Shown here: positions 26,657-36,588 of the stretch, in pieces
Position numbering within the stretch: position 1 is the stretch's first letter
Layout of the letters: each line of letters opens with the position of its first letter
NCBI RefSeq assembly: GCF_041320665.1
Contig: NZ_CP166730.1
Span: 4,278,001-4,342,000, forward strand
Length of the DNA stretch: 64,000 nt
Source: Comamonas sp. GB3 AK4-5
GTDB lineage: Bacteria > Pseudomonadota > Gammaproteobacteria > Burkholderiales > Burkholderiaceae_C
Reading direction: 5' to 3'
Translations under genes and position numbers: made by a program
Notes under the pieces: model-generated
What the model was told of the DNA's origin: nothing
Seen by the model: the letters and a program-made list of their open reading frames with translations, nothing else
Database searches by the model: none

Positions 26657-29600
26657 AGATACTGCGCCTGCGTCTGAAGAATCTGAACTCGCTGGCCGGG
26701 GAATGGAGCGTGGATTTCAGCTCCGGCCCGCTGGCCGACAACGGCCTGTTTGCCATCACCGGCCCCACGGGCGCCGGCAAGTCCACGCTGCTGGACGCCA
26801 TCTGCCTGGCGCTGTACCACCAGACGCCACGGCTGTCCGCCATCAGCGCCAGCCAGAACGATTTGATGACCCGCCATACGGCCGACTGCCTGGCCGAGGT
26901 GGAGTTTGAATCCCAGGGCCGCAGCTACCGCGCCTTCTGGAGCCAGCGCCGTGCCCACGCCAGGCCCGACGGGGCACTGCAGCCCCCCAAGGTGGAGCTG
27001 GCCGAAATCACCGGCCCTGATGGCCAGGCCACCATTTTGGCCACCCACAGCCGGGACAAGCTGGAACGCATTGCCGCCCTCACCGGCCTGGACTTTGCGC
27101 GCTTCACCAAGTCCATGCTGCTGGCCCAGGGCGGCTTTGCCGCGTTTTTGAACGCCGGCGCCAATGACCGCGCCGAGCTGCTGGAAGAGCTCACCGGCAC
27201 CGAGATTTACGGCCAGATTTCACAGGCCGTGTTCGAACGCGCCCGCGATGCCCGCCAGGCGCTGGAGCGCGCCCAGGCCCAGGCCGACGGCGTGCAACTG
27301 CTGGCCCCCGAAGACCGCGCGGCCCTGGAGGCCGGCAGCCAGCAGTTGCAGCAGGAGCTCACCACCACCCAGGACGCCTGCCGCCAAACCCAGACCCAGC
27401 TGCAATGGCTGCAGCAATGCGCACAGGCCACCCAGGCCGTGGCGCAAGCCACCCTGTCCGAGCAGCAGGCCCGCCAGGCCCAGGATGATGCCCAAGCCGC
27501 ACTGCAACGCCTGGCGCTGGATGCACCCGCCCAAAGCCTGCAGCCGCTGCACAACAGCTGGCAGCAACGCCAGGCCGCGCATGCCCAGCAGCTGGATGCA
27601 CTACAAAATCTGCAGCACAAGCAGCGCTCCACACAAGCGCTACAGGCTGGTTTACACCACCATGCCGCGCAGCTGACCGAGGCCGAGGCCGCTGCGGCCC
27701 AGCAGCGGCTGGCAGCCCTGCAAGCCAACATCAGCAAACACCAGACCTACCAGCAGCAGCATGCTGACCATGGCCAGCTGGGCGAGCAGCTGGGCAGCTG
27801 GCGCGCACAGCTGCAGCAGCGCCAGCAACTGCAGCAAGGCCAGGCCGAGCAGCAGACTGCAGCCCGGCAACTGGCAGCTGATGCCACAAGACTGCAAGCA
27901 GACCTTGACGCCCAACAGCAACAGCTGCAAGCCGCCACCCAGGCCCAGCAAACGGCCGACCAGACACTGCAAGACGCCCGAAGCGCACAGCAAACCCTGC
28001 TGGCACGGCACAGCGGCGAAGCATCGCTGGCCGCCTTGCGCCAGCGCTGGCAAAACGCGCAAGCCGATGTGGCGCGCCGCCAGCAGCTGTGCGAGCTGGC
28101 TGCCACCCGGCGTGAGCAGGCCCAGCAACTGAGGCAGCAGGCCTTGGCCCTGGAAGCCGGCGCAGCGGCCATCGCCCAGCAACATGACGCGCTGGGCGCG
28201 CTGCGCCAGCGCTACAGCGCACAGCGCTCCGTGGTGGCCGACAAGCGCCAGCTGCTCCAGCAGGAGCAGCGCATCCAAAGCCTGGAGGCCCACCGCCACG
28301 CCCTGCAGCCCGGCGAGGCCTGCCCGCTGTGCGGCGCACTGGAACACCCTGCCATTGCGGCCTACCAGGCCCTGGATGTCTCGGCCACGGAAACCGCACT
28401 GCAGGCCGCCGAGACCGAACTGGAGCAACTGAAGGAGCAAGGGGAAAACGGCAAGGCCGCCCTGGCTACAGCGCAAGAGCGGCACAGCACGCAGCAGGAG
28501 CAGCACCAGCAACTGCAGGCCGCCAGCGAACACAGCGCCCTGCAATGGCAAGCGCTGCAGCCAGAAGATGCAAGCGCATCGGACTGGCAGCAGCCCGCCC
28601 CCCTGGCCTCTGCGCTGCAGCAGGCCAAGGCCGAACAAGCCGCGCTGCAGACCGCGCTGCAACAGGCCGAGGATGGTGAGCGTGCCGTGCAAAACACCAC
28701 GGCGGCCCACTACCAGGCCACCCAGGCGCAGCAAAGCGCGGCCCACCAGCACAGCAGCCTGCAACAAAGCCTGGGCGAGCTGCAAGCACACGCCCGGCAA
28801 CAGCAACAAGCGCTGCAGCAGCACAGCGACGCGCTCGCTGCGCTGCACACGCAGTTGGAAACCAGCCTGGCCGACAGCGGCCATCTCCCGCCCGCGCCGG
28901 CCGACAGCGCAAGCTGGCTGGAGGCGCGCCAGCAGGAATGGCAGCGCTGGCAAACCAGCGTGCAAGCGCTGCAGCAACTGGCCCCCCAGCTGGCGCTGCA
29001 GCAGCAGGCCTGCGAGCAGGCCTTGCGCGAGGCCGCACAGTGGCAGCAGCGCAGCAGCGCCTTCCCGGCCAGTACGGCCTCCACGGGCGCGCTGCCTGCC
29101 ACGCTGGCCGACTGCATCCAGGCGATGACCGAGCAGGCCCAGCAACTGGCCCAGCTGCAAGGCCAGATCAGCCAGGCCCAGGCCACGGCAAACACCGAGC
29201 AAGCCGCCGCCGCACAGGCCCAGGCCGCATGGCAGCAGGCCCTGGACGCCAGCCCCTTTGCTGACGCAGAGGCCTTTTTGCACGCCTGTCTGCCCGAGGC
29301 CGAGCGCACCCGCTTGCAGCAGCTGCAGCAGCAACTGGCTGCCAGCCTGCAGCGCGCCACGGCCTTGCTGGAGCAAGCCCACGCACAGCAGGCCCAGTTG
29401 CAAGCCCAGGCGCTGACCGATGCCCCCCAGGACGCCATGCAAACCCGGCTACAGGAGTTGGAAGCCCAGCGTGCCGCCCAGACCGAGCAACTGGGCGCAG
29501 CCCGCGCCCGCCTGCAGGACGATGACCGCTACCGCCAAGGCCAGCAGGCCTTGCTGGCACAGATCGCCGCACAGCAACAGGACAGCGAGCTGTGGCAACG

Positions 29601-30087
29601 GCTGAATGCGCTGATCGGTTCGGCCCAGGGCGACAAGTTCCGCAAGTTCGCCCAGGGGCTGACGCTGGACCATTTGCTGCACCTGGCCAACCAGCATCTG
29701 GCACGCCTGCATGGCCGCTATCTGCTGCGCCGCAAGCCCACGGGCGAGCTGGAGCTGGACATCGTGGACCGCTGGCAGGGCGATGTGGCACGCGACACGC
29801 GCACGCTCTCGGGCGGAGAGGCCTTTCTGGTCAGCCTGGCCCTGGCGCTGGCCCTGTCCGACCTGGTGAGCCACAAGACCTCGATCGACTCGTTGTTCCT
29901 GGACGAAGGCTTTGGCACCCTGGATGGCGACACCCTGGAAGTGGCCCTGGCCGCACTGGATGCGCTGAATGCCAGCGGCAAGATGATTGGCATCATCAGC
30001 CATGTGGAAGCGCTCAAGGAACGCATCCCTGCCCAGATCCGCGTGGAAAAAGGCGGCGGCATAGGCCATTCGCGGCTGGTGATCTAA
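26653..30087 (+). CDS. sbcC: Exonuclease subunit SbcC
   Basis: The Rad50-like ATPase of SbcCD. 1144 residues with Walker [15 protein letters not shown] near the N-terminus, a very long Gln/Ala-rich coiled coil, a zinc-hook CPLC at about 557-560 that joins two molecules, and a C-terminal half-ATPase with signature [16 protein letters not shown] (about 1053) and Walker [13 protein letters not shown] (about 1081). It holds the SbcD nuclease on DNA ends. The stop codon TAA overlaps the stop codon of the convergent EamA gene. The coiled coil is unusually rich in Gln and Ala, which reflects the GC-rich CAG/GCN codons of the region. Confidence 0.96.
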   Translation: MKILRLRLKNLNSLAGEWSVDFSSGPLADNGLFAITGPTGAGKSTLLDAICLALYHQTPRLSAISASQNDLMTRHTADCLAEVEFESQGRSYRAFWSQRRAHARPDGALQPPKVELAEITGPDGQATILATHSRDKLERIAALTGLDFARFTKSMLLAQGGFAAFLNAGANDRAELLEELTGTEIYGQISQAVFERARDARQALERAQAQADGVQLLAPEDRAALEAGSQQLQQELTTTQDACRQTQTQLQWLQQCAQATQAVAQATLSEQQARQAQDDAQAALQRLALDAPAQSLQPLHNSWQQRQAAHAQQLDALQNLQHKQRSTQALQAGLHHHAAQLTEAEAAAAQQRLAALQANISKHQTYQQQHADHGQLGEQLGSWRAQLQQRQQLQQGQAEQQTAARQLAADATRLQADLDAQQQQLQAATQAQQTADQTLQDARSAQQTLLARHSGEASLAALRQRWQNAQADVARRQQLCELAATRREQAQQLRQQALALEAGAAAIAQQHDALGALRQRYSAQRSVVADKRQLLQQEQRIQSLEAHRHALQPGEACPLCGALEHPAIAAYQALDVSATETALQAAETELEQLKEQGENGKAALATAQERHSTQQEQHQQLQAASEHSALQWQALQPEDASASDWQQPAPLASALQQAKAEQAALQTALQQAEDGERAVQNTTAAHYQATQAQQSAAHQHSSLQQSLGELQAHARQQQQALQQHSDALAALHTQLETSLADSGHLPPAPADSASWLEARQQEWQRWQTSVQALQQLAPQLALQQQACEQALREAAQWQQRSSAFPASTASTGALPATLADCIQAMTEQAQQLAQLQGQISQAQATANTEQAAAAQAQAAWQQALDASPFADAEAFLHACLPEAERTRLQQLQQQLAASLQRATALLEQAHAQQAQLQAQALTDAPQDAMQTRLQELEAQRAAQTEQLGAARARLQDDDRYRQGQQALLAQIAAQQQDSELWQRLNALIGSAQGDKFRKFAQGLTLDHLLHLANQHLARLHGRYLLRRKPTGELELDIVDRWQGDVARDTRTLSGGEAFLVSLALALALSDLVSHKTSIDSLFLDEGFGTLDGDTLEVALAALDALNASGKMIGIISHVEALKERIPAQIRVEKGGGIGHSRLVI

Positions 30088-31031
30088 GCGCCGCGGCGCT
30101 GGCTGCGCCACCATTCCAGCAGCCCCACCGTGACCCCGCTGGCGCAGATCACGCCAATGCCCAGCCAGGTCAGCGCATCGGGGAAATGCCCCCAGAACAA
30201 CCAGCCCACCGTGGTGGCGCTGATGATCTGCAAATACACAAATGGCGCCAGCGTGGACGCCCCCGCGCTGCGGTAGGCCGCAATCTGCAGCAAATGGCCC
30301 AGGGCTCCGGTCAGCCCCATGGACAGCAGCAGGGCCCATTCCAGCGGCGACAGACCGCGCAGCACGGGCAGCGCTTCAGACCAGGCAAAAGGCAGGGTCA
30401 GCGTCAAGCCCAGCGTGCCCACAGCGCCACTCCAGATCAGCGAGGTGAAAGCGTCATCCGCTGCCACCCGCCGTGTGGTGATGAACTGGGCTGCAATGCA
30501 ACAGGCCGTCAGCAGACCGAACACCACACCCAGCGGATGCAAGCCGCCACCGGGGCGGATGATGAGCAGCACTCCCGCAAACGCCACGGCGCAGGCCAGC
30601 CAGCGCGACAGGCGCGGCGGCTCCTTGAGCAACCAGGGGGCCAGCGCCAGCACCAGCAGCGGCGCCAGAAAATTGATGGCCGTGGCCTCGGCCTGGTGCA
30701 GATAGCTCAGCGTGGTGAAAAACATCAGCGTGGCCAGCAGCATGGACAGGCCGCGCGCCACCTGTTCGCGCGGGCGCCTGCTGCGCAGCACCGCCAGGCC
30801 GCGTTGCGGCAGCACCAGGGCCAACACCAGCACCAGGTGCACGGCGTAGCGAAACCACGACAGCACCAGCAGCGGCACGCCCACCCCCATCATCCATTTG
30901 CCACTGGCGTCCAGACAGGACAGCACCCACATCGACAGCACCAGCAGACCAATACCCAGCAGGGGGTGCTGGACCAATGCCTGTGTCGCGGTGCGCGCCG
31001 CACCGGTGGAGGAAGAAGAGCGAAATGGCAC
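30084..31031 (-). CDS. EamA family (DMT superfamily) transporter
   Basis: A second EamA-type exporter, about 315 residues with ten predicted helices. The first helix contains [19 protein letters not shown], the paired motif of the second half is near residue 175 ([19 protein letters not shown]), and [18 protein letters not shown] is typical of the S-adenosylmethionine-transporter-like subgroup. The start is uncertain: no ATG occurs before helix 1, so GTG 31031 is chosen; an earlier GTG at 31124 would add 31 residues. It converges with sbcC, and the two stop codons overlap by 3 nt. Substrate unknown. Confidence 0.85.
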   Translation of the reverse strand: MPFRSSSSTGAARTATQALVQHPLLGIGLLVLSMWVLSCLDASGKWMMGVGVPLLVLSWFRYAVHLVLVLALVLPQRGLAVLRSRRPREQVARGLSMLLATLMFFTTLSYLHQAEATAINFLAPLLVLALAPWLLKEPPRLSRWLACAVAFAGVLLIIRPGGGLHPLGVVFGLLTACCIAAQFITTRRVAADDAFTSLIWSGAVGTLGLTLTLPFAWSEALPVLRGLSPLEWALLLSMGLTGALGHLLQIAAYRSAGASTLAPFVYLQIISATTVGWLFWGHFPDALTWLGIGVICASGVTVGLLEWWRSQRRGA

Positions 31032-31471
31032 GATGGCTGCAATCTGAAAAAAAATGGGGGCCAGTTGGCCGCCGCAGATGATACGCAGGCAAGGTGTCGT
31101 AGGCTGTCTCCAACAAACGTGCACGCCGACAAATTTTCACGACACTGAGGCACAGACGCTGTGCATACCCCAAATGCTCCGCAGACATGCAGTTCCCAGC
31201 CCTCCATTCATGACTTGCGCATTGCTGAACCAAAATCAGAAACTTATGGACCTCAGCCTTCAAACTGGGCGTAAGAACACGCTCTAAGGGTTCTCCGTGG
31301 TGCACTTATGCGTACGGATTGATAAAAACGCACCCTTATCAGAGCAGCAAGCCTCGCCGTGTGGCGGGGCTTTGCGCCCCATCAAGTCCAAACACCCTTC
31401 TCTCCACAGCAGTGACCGCCAGAATGCTGTGAGCCGCCGAATCGATTTCAAAACTCCCGGAGACTTCTCCC
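31032..31471. other. Intergenic region between EamA and pntA
   Basis: 440 bp with no supported gene. It should hold the promoters of the EamA gene and of pntA. A remnant of the short repeat end is at about 31268-31287 (gtaagaacacgctctaaggg). A hairpin gcctcgcc / ggcggggc (31351-31358 / 31363-31370) with a 4-nt loop and followed by TTT lies 100 bp before pntA and could be a leader attenuator or the end of a short upstream transcript. Confidence 0.5.
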
Positions 31472-33094
31472 ATGTCTAGCAACCCCAGCCAAGCGCCGCA
31501 GCGCACTGGCGCCCAACGCATTGGCGTCCCCAGAGAAACCTTTGCGCTGGAAAAACGCGTGGCCACCGTCCCCGATGTGGTCGAAAAGCTCATCAAACTG
31601 GGCTTTGAGGTGTGCATCGAATCCGGCGCAGGCGCCGCCGCCAACTTCAGCGACGACACCTACCGCGCCGCCGGCGCCCAGGTGCTGCCCGATGCGGCCG
31701 CCGTCTGGGCCGCAGCCGACATCGTCTTCAAGGTGCGCTCGCCCTCCAGCGAAGAAGTCGCGTGGATGCGTGAGGGCCAGATCCTGATCGACTTCATCTG
31801 GCCCGCACAAAACCCCGAGCTGATGCAGCAACTGGCGGCCAAGAAGGTGACCGTGCTGGCCATCGACGCGCTGCCACGCACGCTCTCACGCGCCCAGAAA
31901 ATGGATGCGCTGACCTCCATGGCGGGCGTCTCCGGCTACCGCGCCGTGATCGAGGCCGCCAATGCCTTTGGCCGCTATTTCAACGGCCAGATCACGGCTG
32001 CAGGCAAGGTGCCGCCGGCCAAGGTCTTCATCGCCGGTGCCGGTGTGGCCGGCCTGTCGGCCATCGGCACGGCAGCCAGCCTGGGCGCCATCGTGCGCGC
32101 CAATGACACCCGCGCCGAAGTGGCCGACCAGGTGGTCTCGCTGGGCGGCGAATTCGTCAAGGTCGACTACGAGGAAGAAGGCTCGGGCGGTGGCGGCTAC
32201 GCCAAGGTCATGAGCGAAGGCTTTCAGGCCGCGCAGCGCCAGATGTATGCCCAGCAGGCCCGGGAGGTGGACATCATCATCACCACCGCCCTGATCCCCG
32301 GCAAGCCCGCGCCCAAGCTGATCACGGCCGAGATGGTGCAGAGCATGAAGCCCGGCAGCGTGATCGTGGACATGGCCGCCGAACAAGGCGGCAACTGCGA
32401 GCTGACCGTGCCCGGCGAGGCCGTGGAGCGCCATGGCGTGACGATCATCGGCTACACCGACCTGGCCTCGCGCCTGGCCAAGCAGTCGTCCACGCTGTAC
32501 GCCACCAACCTGCTGCGCCTGACGGAGGAGCTGTGCAAGGCCAAGGATGGCCTGGCCTTGGTCAATATGGAAGACGATGCCATCCGCGGCCTGACGGTGG
32601 TCAAGGACGGTGCCATCACCTGGCCCGCACCGCCTATTGCGCAAGCGCCCAAGCCCGCCCCCAAGCCTGCGGCCGCGCCCATGGAGCAGAAAAAAGGCGG
32701 ACATGGCCATGGCGCTACAGGACCGCTGCCCGCCAAGACCTTGACCATCATTTTTGCCGTGGCGGCCTTGGCCTTCTGGTTCATAGGCGCCTATGCACCT
32801 GCCGCCTTCCTGGGCCACTTCACGGTCTTTGTGCTGGCCTGCTTCATCGGCTACATGGTGGTGTGGAATGTGACACCGGCCCTGCACACACCGCTGATGA
32901 GCGTGACCAATGCCATCTCCAGCATCATCGCCATCGGCGCACTGGTGCAGATTGCCCCGCCGGAGACGGGCCTGGATGGCCGCCCTGACACGCTGATCCG
33001 CTGGTTGGCCTTTGCCGCACTGGTGCTCACCGCCGTCAATATGTTCGGCGGCTTTGCCGTCACACGCCGCATGCTGGCCATGTTCCGCAAATAA
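31472..33094 (+). CDS. pntA: NAD(P) transhydrogenase subunit alpha PntA
   Basis: The alpha subunit of the proton-translocating transhydrogenase, which drives NADP reduction by NADH with the membrane proton gradient. 540 residues. The NAD(H)-binding domain I covers about 1-390 ([43 protein letters not shown]), then a Pro/Ala-rich linker with HGHG near 408, and four membrane helices from about 425 to 530 (domain II part 1). This is the fused, E. coli-like arrangement. The nearest other transhydrogenase type, with domain II split, is excluded by the continuous reading frame. pntB follows after 24 bp. Confidence 0.95.
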   Translation: MSSNPSQAPQRTGAQRIGVPRETFALEKRVATVPDVVEKLIKLGFEVCIESGAGAAANFSDDTYRAAGAQVLPDAAAVWAAADIVFKVRSPSSEEVAWMREGQILIDFIWPAQNPELMQQLAAKKVTVLAIDALPRTLSRAQKMDALTSMAGVSGYRAVIEAANAFGRYFNGQITAAGKVPPAKVFIAGAGVAGLSAIGTAASLGAIVRANDTRAEVADQVVSLGGEFVKVDYEEEGSGGGGYAKVMSEGFQAAQRQMYAQQAREVDIIITTALIPGKPAPKLITAEMVQSMKPGSVIVDMAAEQGGNCELTVPGEAVERHGVTIIGYTDLASRLAKQSSTLYATNLLRLTEELCKAKDGLALVNMEDDAIRGLTVVKDGAITWPAPPIAQAPKPAPKPAAAPMEQKKGGHGHGATGPLPAKTLTIIFAVAALAFWFIGAYAPAAFLGHFTVFVLACFIGYMVVWNVTPALHTPLMSVTNAISSIIAIGALVQIAPPETGLDGRPDTLIRWLAFAALVLTAVNMFGGFAVTRRMLAMFRK

Positions 33095-33118
33095 GAAGAA
33101 CGCGTAAGAGAGAGCACC

Positions 33119-34537
33119 ATGTCCCAAAGTCTCGCAACGGTGGCCTATCTGGGCGCCGCTATTTTGTTCATCCTCAGCCTGGGTGGACTGTCCAATCCCG
33201 AAACCTCGCGCCGCGGCAATCTGTTCGGCATGGTTGGCATGGCCCTGGCCGTGCTGGCCACGGTATTCGGCCCCCATGTCGGCCCCAGTGGCGTCGCCTG
33301 GATCGTCACGGCCCTGGTTCTCGGTGGTGGCATAGGCCTGTATGCCGCCAAGGTCGTGAAGATGACCCAGATGCCCGAACTGGTGGCCTTGATGCACAGC
33401 CTGGTCGGTCTGGCCGCCTGCCTGGTGGGTTTTGCCAGCTACGCCGACACCTCGCACCAGCTGCAAGGCGTGGAAAAAACCATCCATGAGGTGGAGATCT
33501 ATATCGGCATCCTGATTGGTGCCGTGACCTTCTCCGGCTCCCTGATTGCCTTTGGCAAGCTCAACGGCAAGATCGGGGGCAAGCCCCTGCTGCTGCCTGC
33601 GCGCCACTGGCTGAATCTGCTGGCACTGCTGGTGGTGATCTGGTTCGGCCGCGCATTTTTGCAGGCCGAAACCGTGGAGCAAGGCATGCTGCCACTGGCG
33701 GTGATGACCACCATCGCCCTGCTGTTTGGCGTGCACATGGTCATGGCCATCGGCGGCGCCGATATGCCCGTCGTGGTCTCCATGCTCAACAGCTACTCCG
33801 GCTGGGCTGCTGCCGCCACGGGCTTTATGCTGAGCAACGACCTGTTGATCGTCACCGGCGCTCTGGTGGGTTCCTCGGGCGCCATCCTCTCCTACATCAT
33901 GTGCCAGGCCATGAACCGCAACTTCATCAGCGTGATCGCGGGCGGCTTTGGCTCCGGCACCACGGCCAAGAAGAAGAGCGGCGACGCTGCCGCCAGCGAG
34001 CCCCAGGGCGAAGTCACGCCCATCAGCGCGGCAGAAACCGCCGAGCTGCTGCGCGACGCCAAGAGCGTCATCATCGTGCCCGGCTACGGCATGGCGGTGG
34101 CCCAGGCACAGCACACGGTCAACGACATCACCCGCACCCTGCGCGACAAGGGCGTGAACGTGCGCTTTGCCATCCACCCCGTGGCGGGCCGCATGCCGGG
34201 TCATATGAATGTGCTGCTGGCCGAGGCCAAGGTGCCCTATGACATCGTGATGGAGATGGACGAGATCAACGAAGACTTCCCCCAGGCCGACGTAGCCATG
34301 GTCATCGGCGCCAACGACATCGTCAACCCTGCGGCCCAGGATGACCCCAGCAGCCCCATCGCCGGCATGCCCGTGCTGGAAGTGTGGAAGGCCAAGCAGT
34401 CCATCGTGATGAAGCGCTCCATGGCCTCGGGCTATGCCGGCGTCGACAACCCGCTGTTCTACAAGGACAACAACCGCATGCTGTTTGGCGACGCCAAAAA
34501 AATGCTCGACGAGGTGCTGCTGGCGCTCAAGCGCTGA
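33119..34537 (+). CDS. pntB: NAD(P) transhydrogenase subunit beta PntB
   Basis: The beta subunit of the transhydrogenase. 472 residues: the N-terminal half is a membrane domain with eight to nine helices, and the C-terminal domain III binds NADP(H) ([15 protein letters not shown] near 320 and [18 protein letters not shown] near 350). It carries the expected [11 protein letters not shown] and [11 protein letters not shown] motifs. It is co-transcribed with pntA and followed by a rho-independent terminator at 34545-34573. Confidence 0.95.
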   Translation: MSQSLATVAYLGAAILFILSLGGLSNPETSRRGNLFGMVGMALAVLATVFGPHVGPSGVAWIVTALVLGGGIGLYAAKVVKMTQMPELVALMHSLVGLAACLVGFASYADTSHQLQGVEKTIHEVEIYIGILIGAVTFSGSLIAFGKLNGKIGGKPLLLPARHWLNLLALLVVIWFGRAFLQAETVEQGMLPLAVMTTIALLFGVHMVMAIGGADMPVVVSMLNSYSGWAAAATGFMLSNDLLIVTGALVGSSGAILSYIMCQAMNRNFISVIAGGFGSGTTAKKKSGDAAASEPQGEVTPISAAETAELLRDAKSVIIVPGYGMAVAQAQHTVNDITRTLRDKGVNVRFAIHPVAGRMPGHMNVLLAEAKVPYDIVMEMDEINEDFPQADVAMVIGANDIVNPAAQDDPSSPIAGMPVLEVWKAKQSIVMKRSMASGYAGVDNPLFYKDNNRMLFGDAKKMLDEVLLALKR

Positions 34538-34544
34538 TGCCCAG

Positions 34545-34573
34545 GGCCTGGACCGGGCGGAGTCCAGGCCTTT
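34545..34573 (+). terminator. Rho-independent terminator after pntB
   Basis: A 9-bp stem ggcctggac / gtccaggcc (34545-34553 / 34562-34570) and an 8-nt loop, followed by TTT. A second hairpin gtgggcc / ggcccac lies just beyond at 34579-34603. Confidence 0.78.
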
Positions 34574-34746
34574 GTGGGGTGGGCCATGCACAAGGTGGCC
34601 CACCAGTCCAGAGGCCCCGCCACCCTCGCTCTCCACGGTATGGCCACCCCGGGTACCCGATGACGCCATATGGATGCCAGGGCCACGCCCGCTGCAATCG
34701 CTTCCGGCACGCTACCATGCCTGCCCTTGCTTGATAGGTACAAGCC

Positions 34747-36534
34747 ATGATCCGGATTGCAGAACTCAAACTCCCTCTCTCGCAGGTGGGCTACCACCCC
34801 GAAAACCACAGCGAATACATCCCCACGGCCAAGCTCACGCAGCTGGCGGCCGAGCGCCTGGAAATCGCCCCCGCCGACATCGCCCAGCTGCAGGTGCACA
34901 AGCGCAGCTTTGACGCCCGCAAGAGCGCGCTGCTGGCGGTCTATATCGTCGACATCACACTGACCGACCCTGGGCAGGAAACCGCGCTGCTGGAGCGCTT
35001 TGCCGATCAGGCCCATGTGGGCCCCACGCCCGACATGGCCTGGAAGCCCGTGGGGCTGGCGCCTGCCCTGGCCGAGGGCGAACGCCCGGTGGTGGTGGGC
35101 TTTGGCCCCTGCGGCATTTTTGCGGCCCTGGTGCTGGCGCAAATGGGCTTCAAGCCCATCGTGCTGGAGCGCGGCAAACAGGTGCGCGAACGCACCAAAG
35201 ACACCTGGCGCCTGTGGCGCCAGCGCGAGCTGACGCCCGAATCGAATGTGCAGTTTGGCGAAGGCGGGGCTGGCACCTTCTCGGACGGCAAGCTCTACAG
35301 CCAGATCAAGGACCCGCGCCACCTGAGCCGCAAGGTGATGACGGAGTTTGTGCAGCACGGCGCACCCGAAGAAATCCTCTACGCGGCCCACCCCCATATC
35401 GGCACCTTCAAGCTGGTGAAGGTGGTGGAGGGCATGCGCGAGGAAATCATCCGCCTGGGCGGCGAGATCCGCTTTTCCCAGCGCGTGACCGATGTGCAGA
35501 TCGAAGGCACTGGCGAAGCGCGCCAGCTGGTCGGTCTGCAGGTGCAGGACCAGGCCACGGGCGCGCACTACCAGCTGCCCACCCGCCATGCCGTGATGGC
35601 CCTGGGCCACAGCGCGCGCGACAGCTTTGCCATGTTCTACGAGCGCGGCGTGGCCATGGAGGCCAAGCCCTTCTCGGTGGGTTTTCGCATCGAGCACCCG
35701 CAAAGCGTGATCGACCAGGCCCGCTGGGGCCGGCATGCCGGCCACCCCCTGCTGGGCGCCGCCGATTACAAGCTGGTCCACCACGCGGCCAATGGCCGCG
35801 CCGTCTACAGCTTTTGCATGTGCCCGGGCGGCACCGTGGTGGCTGCCACCAGCGAGCCCGAGCGCGTGGTCACCAATGGCATGAGCCAGTATTCGCGCGC
35901 CGAGCGCAATGCCAATGCCGGCATGGTCTGCGCCATTAGCCCAGAGGACTACCCCCGTGATGCCAAGAGCTTTGCCTGGGCGTTTGACGGCAAGACCTAT
36001 GGGGTGGAAGACCTGCAGGATGGTGAATTCCATCCGCTGTCGGGCATCGTCTTTCAGCGCCAGCTGGAGTCCAAGGCCTTTTTGCTGGGCGGGCGCGACT
36101 ACAGCGCACCGGGACAGTTGGTGGGTGACTTTGTCGCAGGCAAGGCCTCCACGGCCTTTGGCAAGGTGGAGCCCTCATACAAGCCCGGCATCCACCTGAC
36201 CAATCTGCACCATGCTCTGCCGGCCTATGCCATCGAAGCCATGCGCGAAGCCCTGCCCGCCTTTGGCAAGAAGATGCATGACTACGACATGCATGACGCC
36301 GTGCTGACCGGCGTGGAAACGCGCACCTCTTCGCCGGTGAAGATCGGCCGTGGCGCCGACTTCCAGAGCGAAAACACGCGTGGCCTCTACCCTGCCGGTG
36401 AAGGCGCCAGCTATGCCGGCGGCATTTTGTCGGCCGGCGTGGATGGCATCAAGGTGGGTGAGGCCGTGGCCTGCGCCATGCTGGAGCTGCCCCTGCCCTC
36501 ATCGGGGGTACGCGGCTCCGGCGGCGCGGCCTGA
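34747..36534 (+). CDS. NAD(P)/FAD-dependent oxidoreductase, COG2509-like
   Basis: A 595-residue flavoprotein of the uncharacterised FAD-dependent dehydrogenase group. The first 100 residues form a small alpha/beta domain, then VVVGFGPCGIFAALVLAQMG (about 114-133) and LERG give the dinucleotide fold, with NVQFGEGGAGTFSDGKLYSQ and GEGASYAGGILSAGVDGIKVGE at the C-terminal FAD site. It contains the typical family segment YSFCMCPGGTVVAATSEP. Natural substrate and partner are unknown; members are often annotated without evidence. It is transcribed alone downstream of the pntAB terminator. Confidence 0.88.
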   Translation: MIRIAELKLPLSQVGYHPENHSEYIPTAKLTQLAAERLEIAPADIAQLQVHKRSFDARKSALLAVYIVDITLTDPGQETALLERFADQAHVGPTPDMAWKPVGLAPALAEGERPVVVGFGPCGIFAALVLAQMGFKPIVLERGKQVRERTKDTWRLWRQRELTPESNVQFGEGGAGTFSDGKLYSQIKDPRHLSRKVMTEFVQHGAPEEILYAAHPHIGTFKLVKVVEGMREEIIRLGGEIRFSQRVTDVQIEGTGEARQLVGLQVQDQATGAHYQLPTRHAVMALGHSARDSFAMFYERGVAMEAKPFSVGFRIEHPQSVIDQARWGRHAGHPLLGAADYKLVHHAANGRAVYSFCMCPGGTVVAATSEPERVVTNGMSQYSRAERNANAGMVCAISPEDYPRDAKSFAWAFDGKTYGVEDLQDGEFHPLSGIVFQRQLESKAFLLGGRDYSAPGQLVGDFVAGKASTAFGKVEPSYKPGIHLTNLHHALPAYAIEAMREALPAFGKKMHDYDMHDAVLTGVETRTSSPVKIGRGADFQSENTRGLYPAGEGASYAGGILSAGVDGIKVGEAVACAMLELPLPSSGVRGSGGAA

Positions 36535-36543
36535 TAGGGTCTA

Positions 36544-36582
36544 GTCTTCGACAGCGCCACACGATGTGGCACTGCCGAAGAC
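36544..36582. terminator. Imperfect hairpin between convergent genes
   Basis: 17-bp arms (36544-36560 / 36566-36582, 15 of 17 pairs) around a 5-nt loop, between the stop codons of the flavoprotein and the TonB receptor gene. There is no T run on either side, so it is only a possible bidirectional terminator. Confidence 0.5.
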
Positions 36583-36588
36583 CAGCGC

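Noticed and set aside
31886..34669. 927-codon minus-strand open frame opposite pntA-pntB
   Set aside because: The His/Gly-rich translation is typical of antisense frames in GC-rich DNA; pntA and pntB are clear on the other strand.
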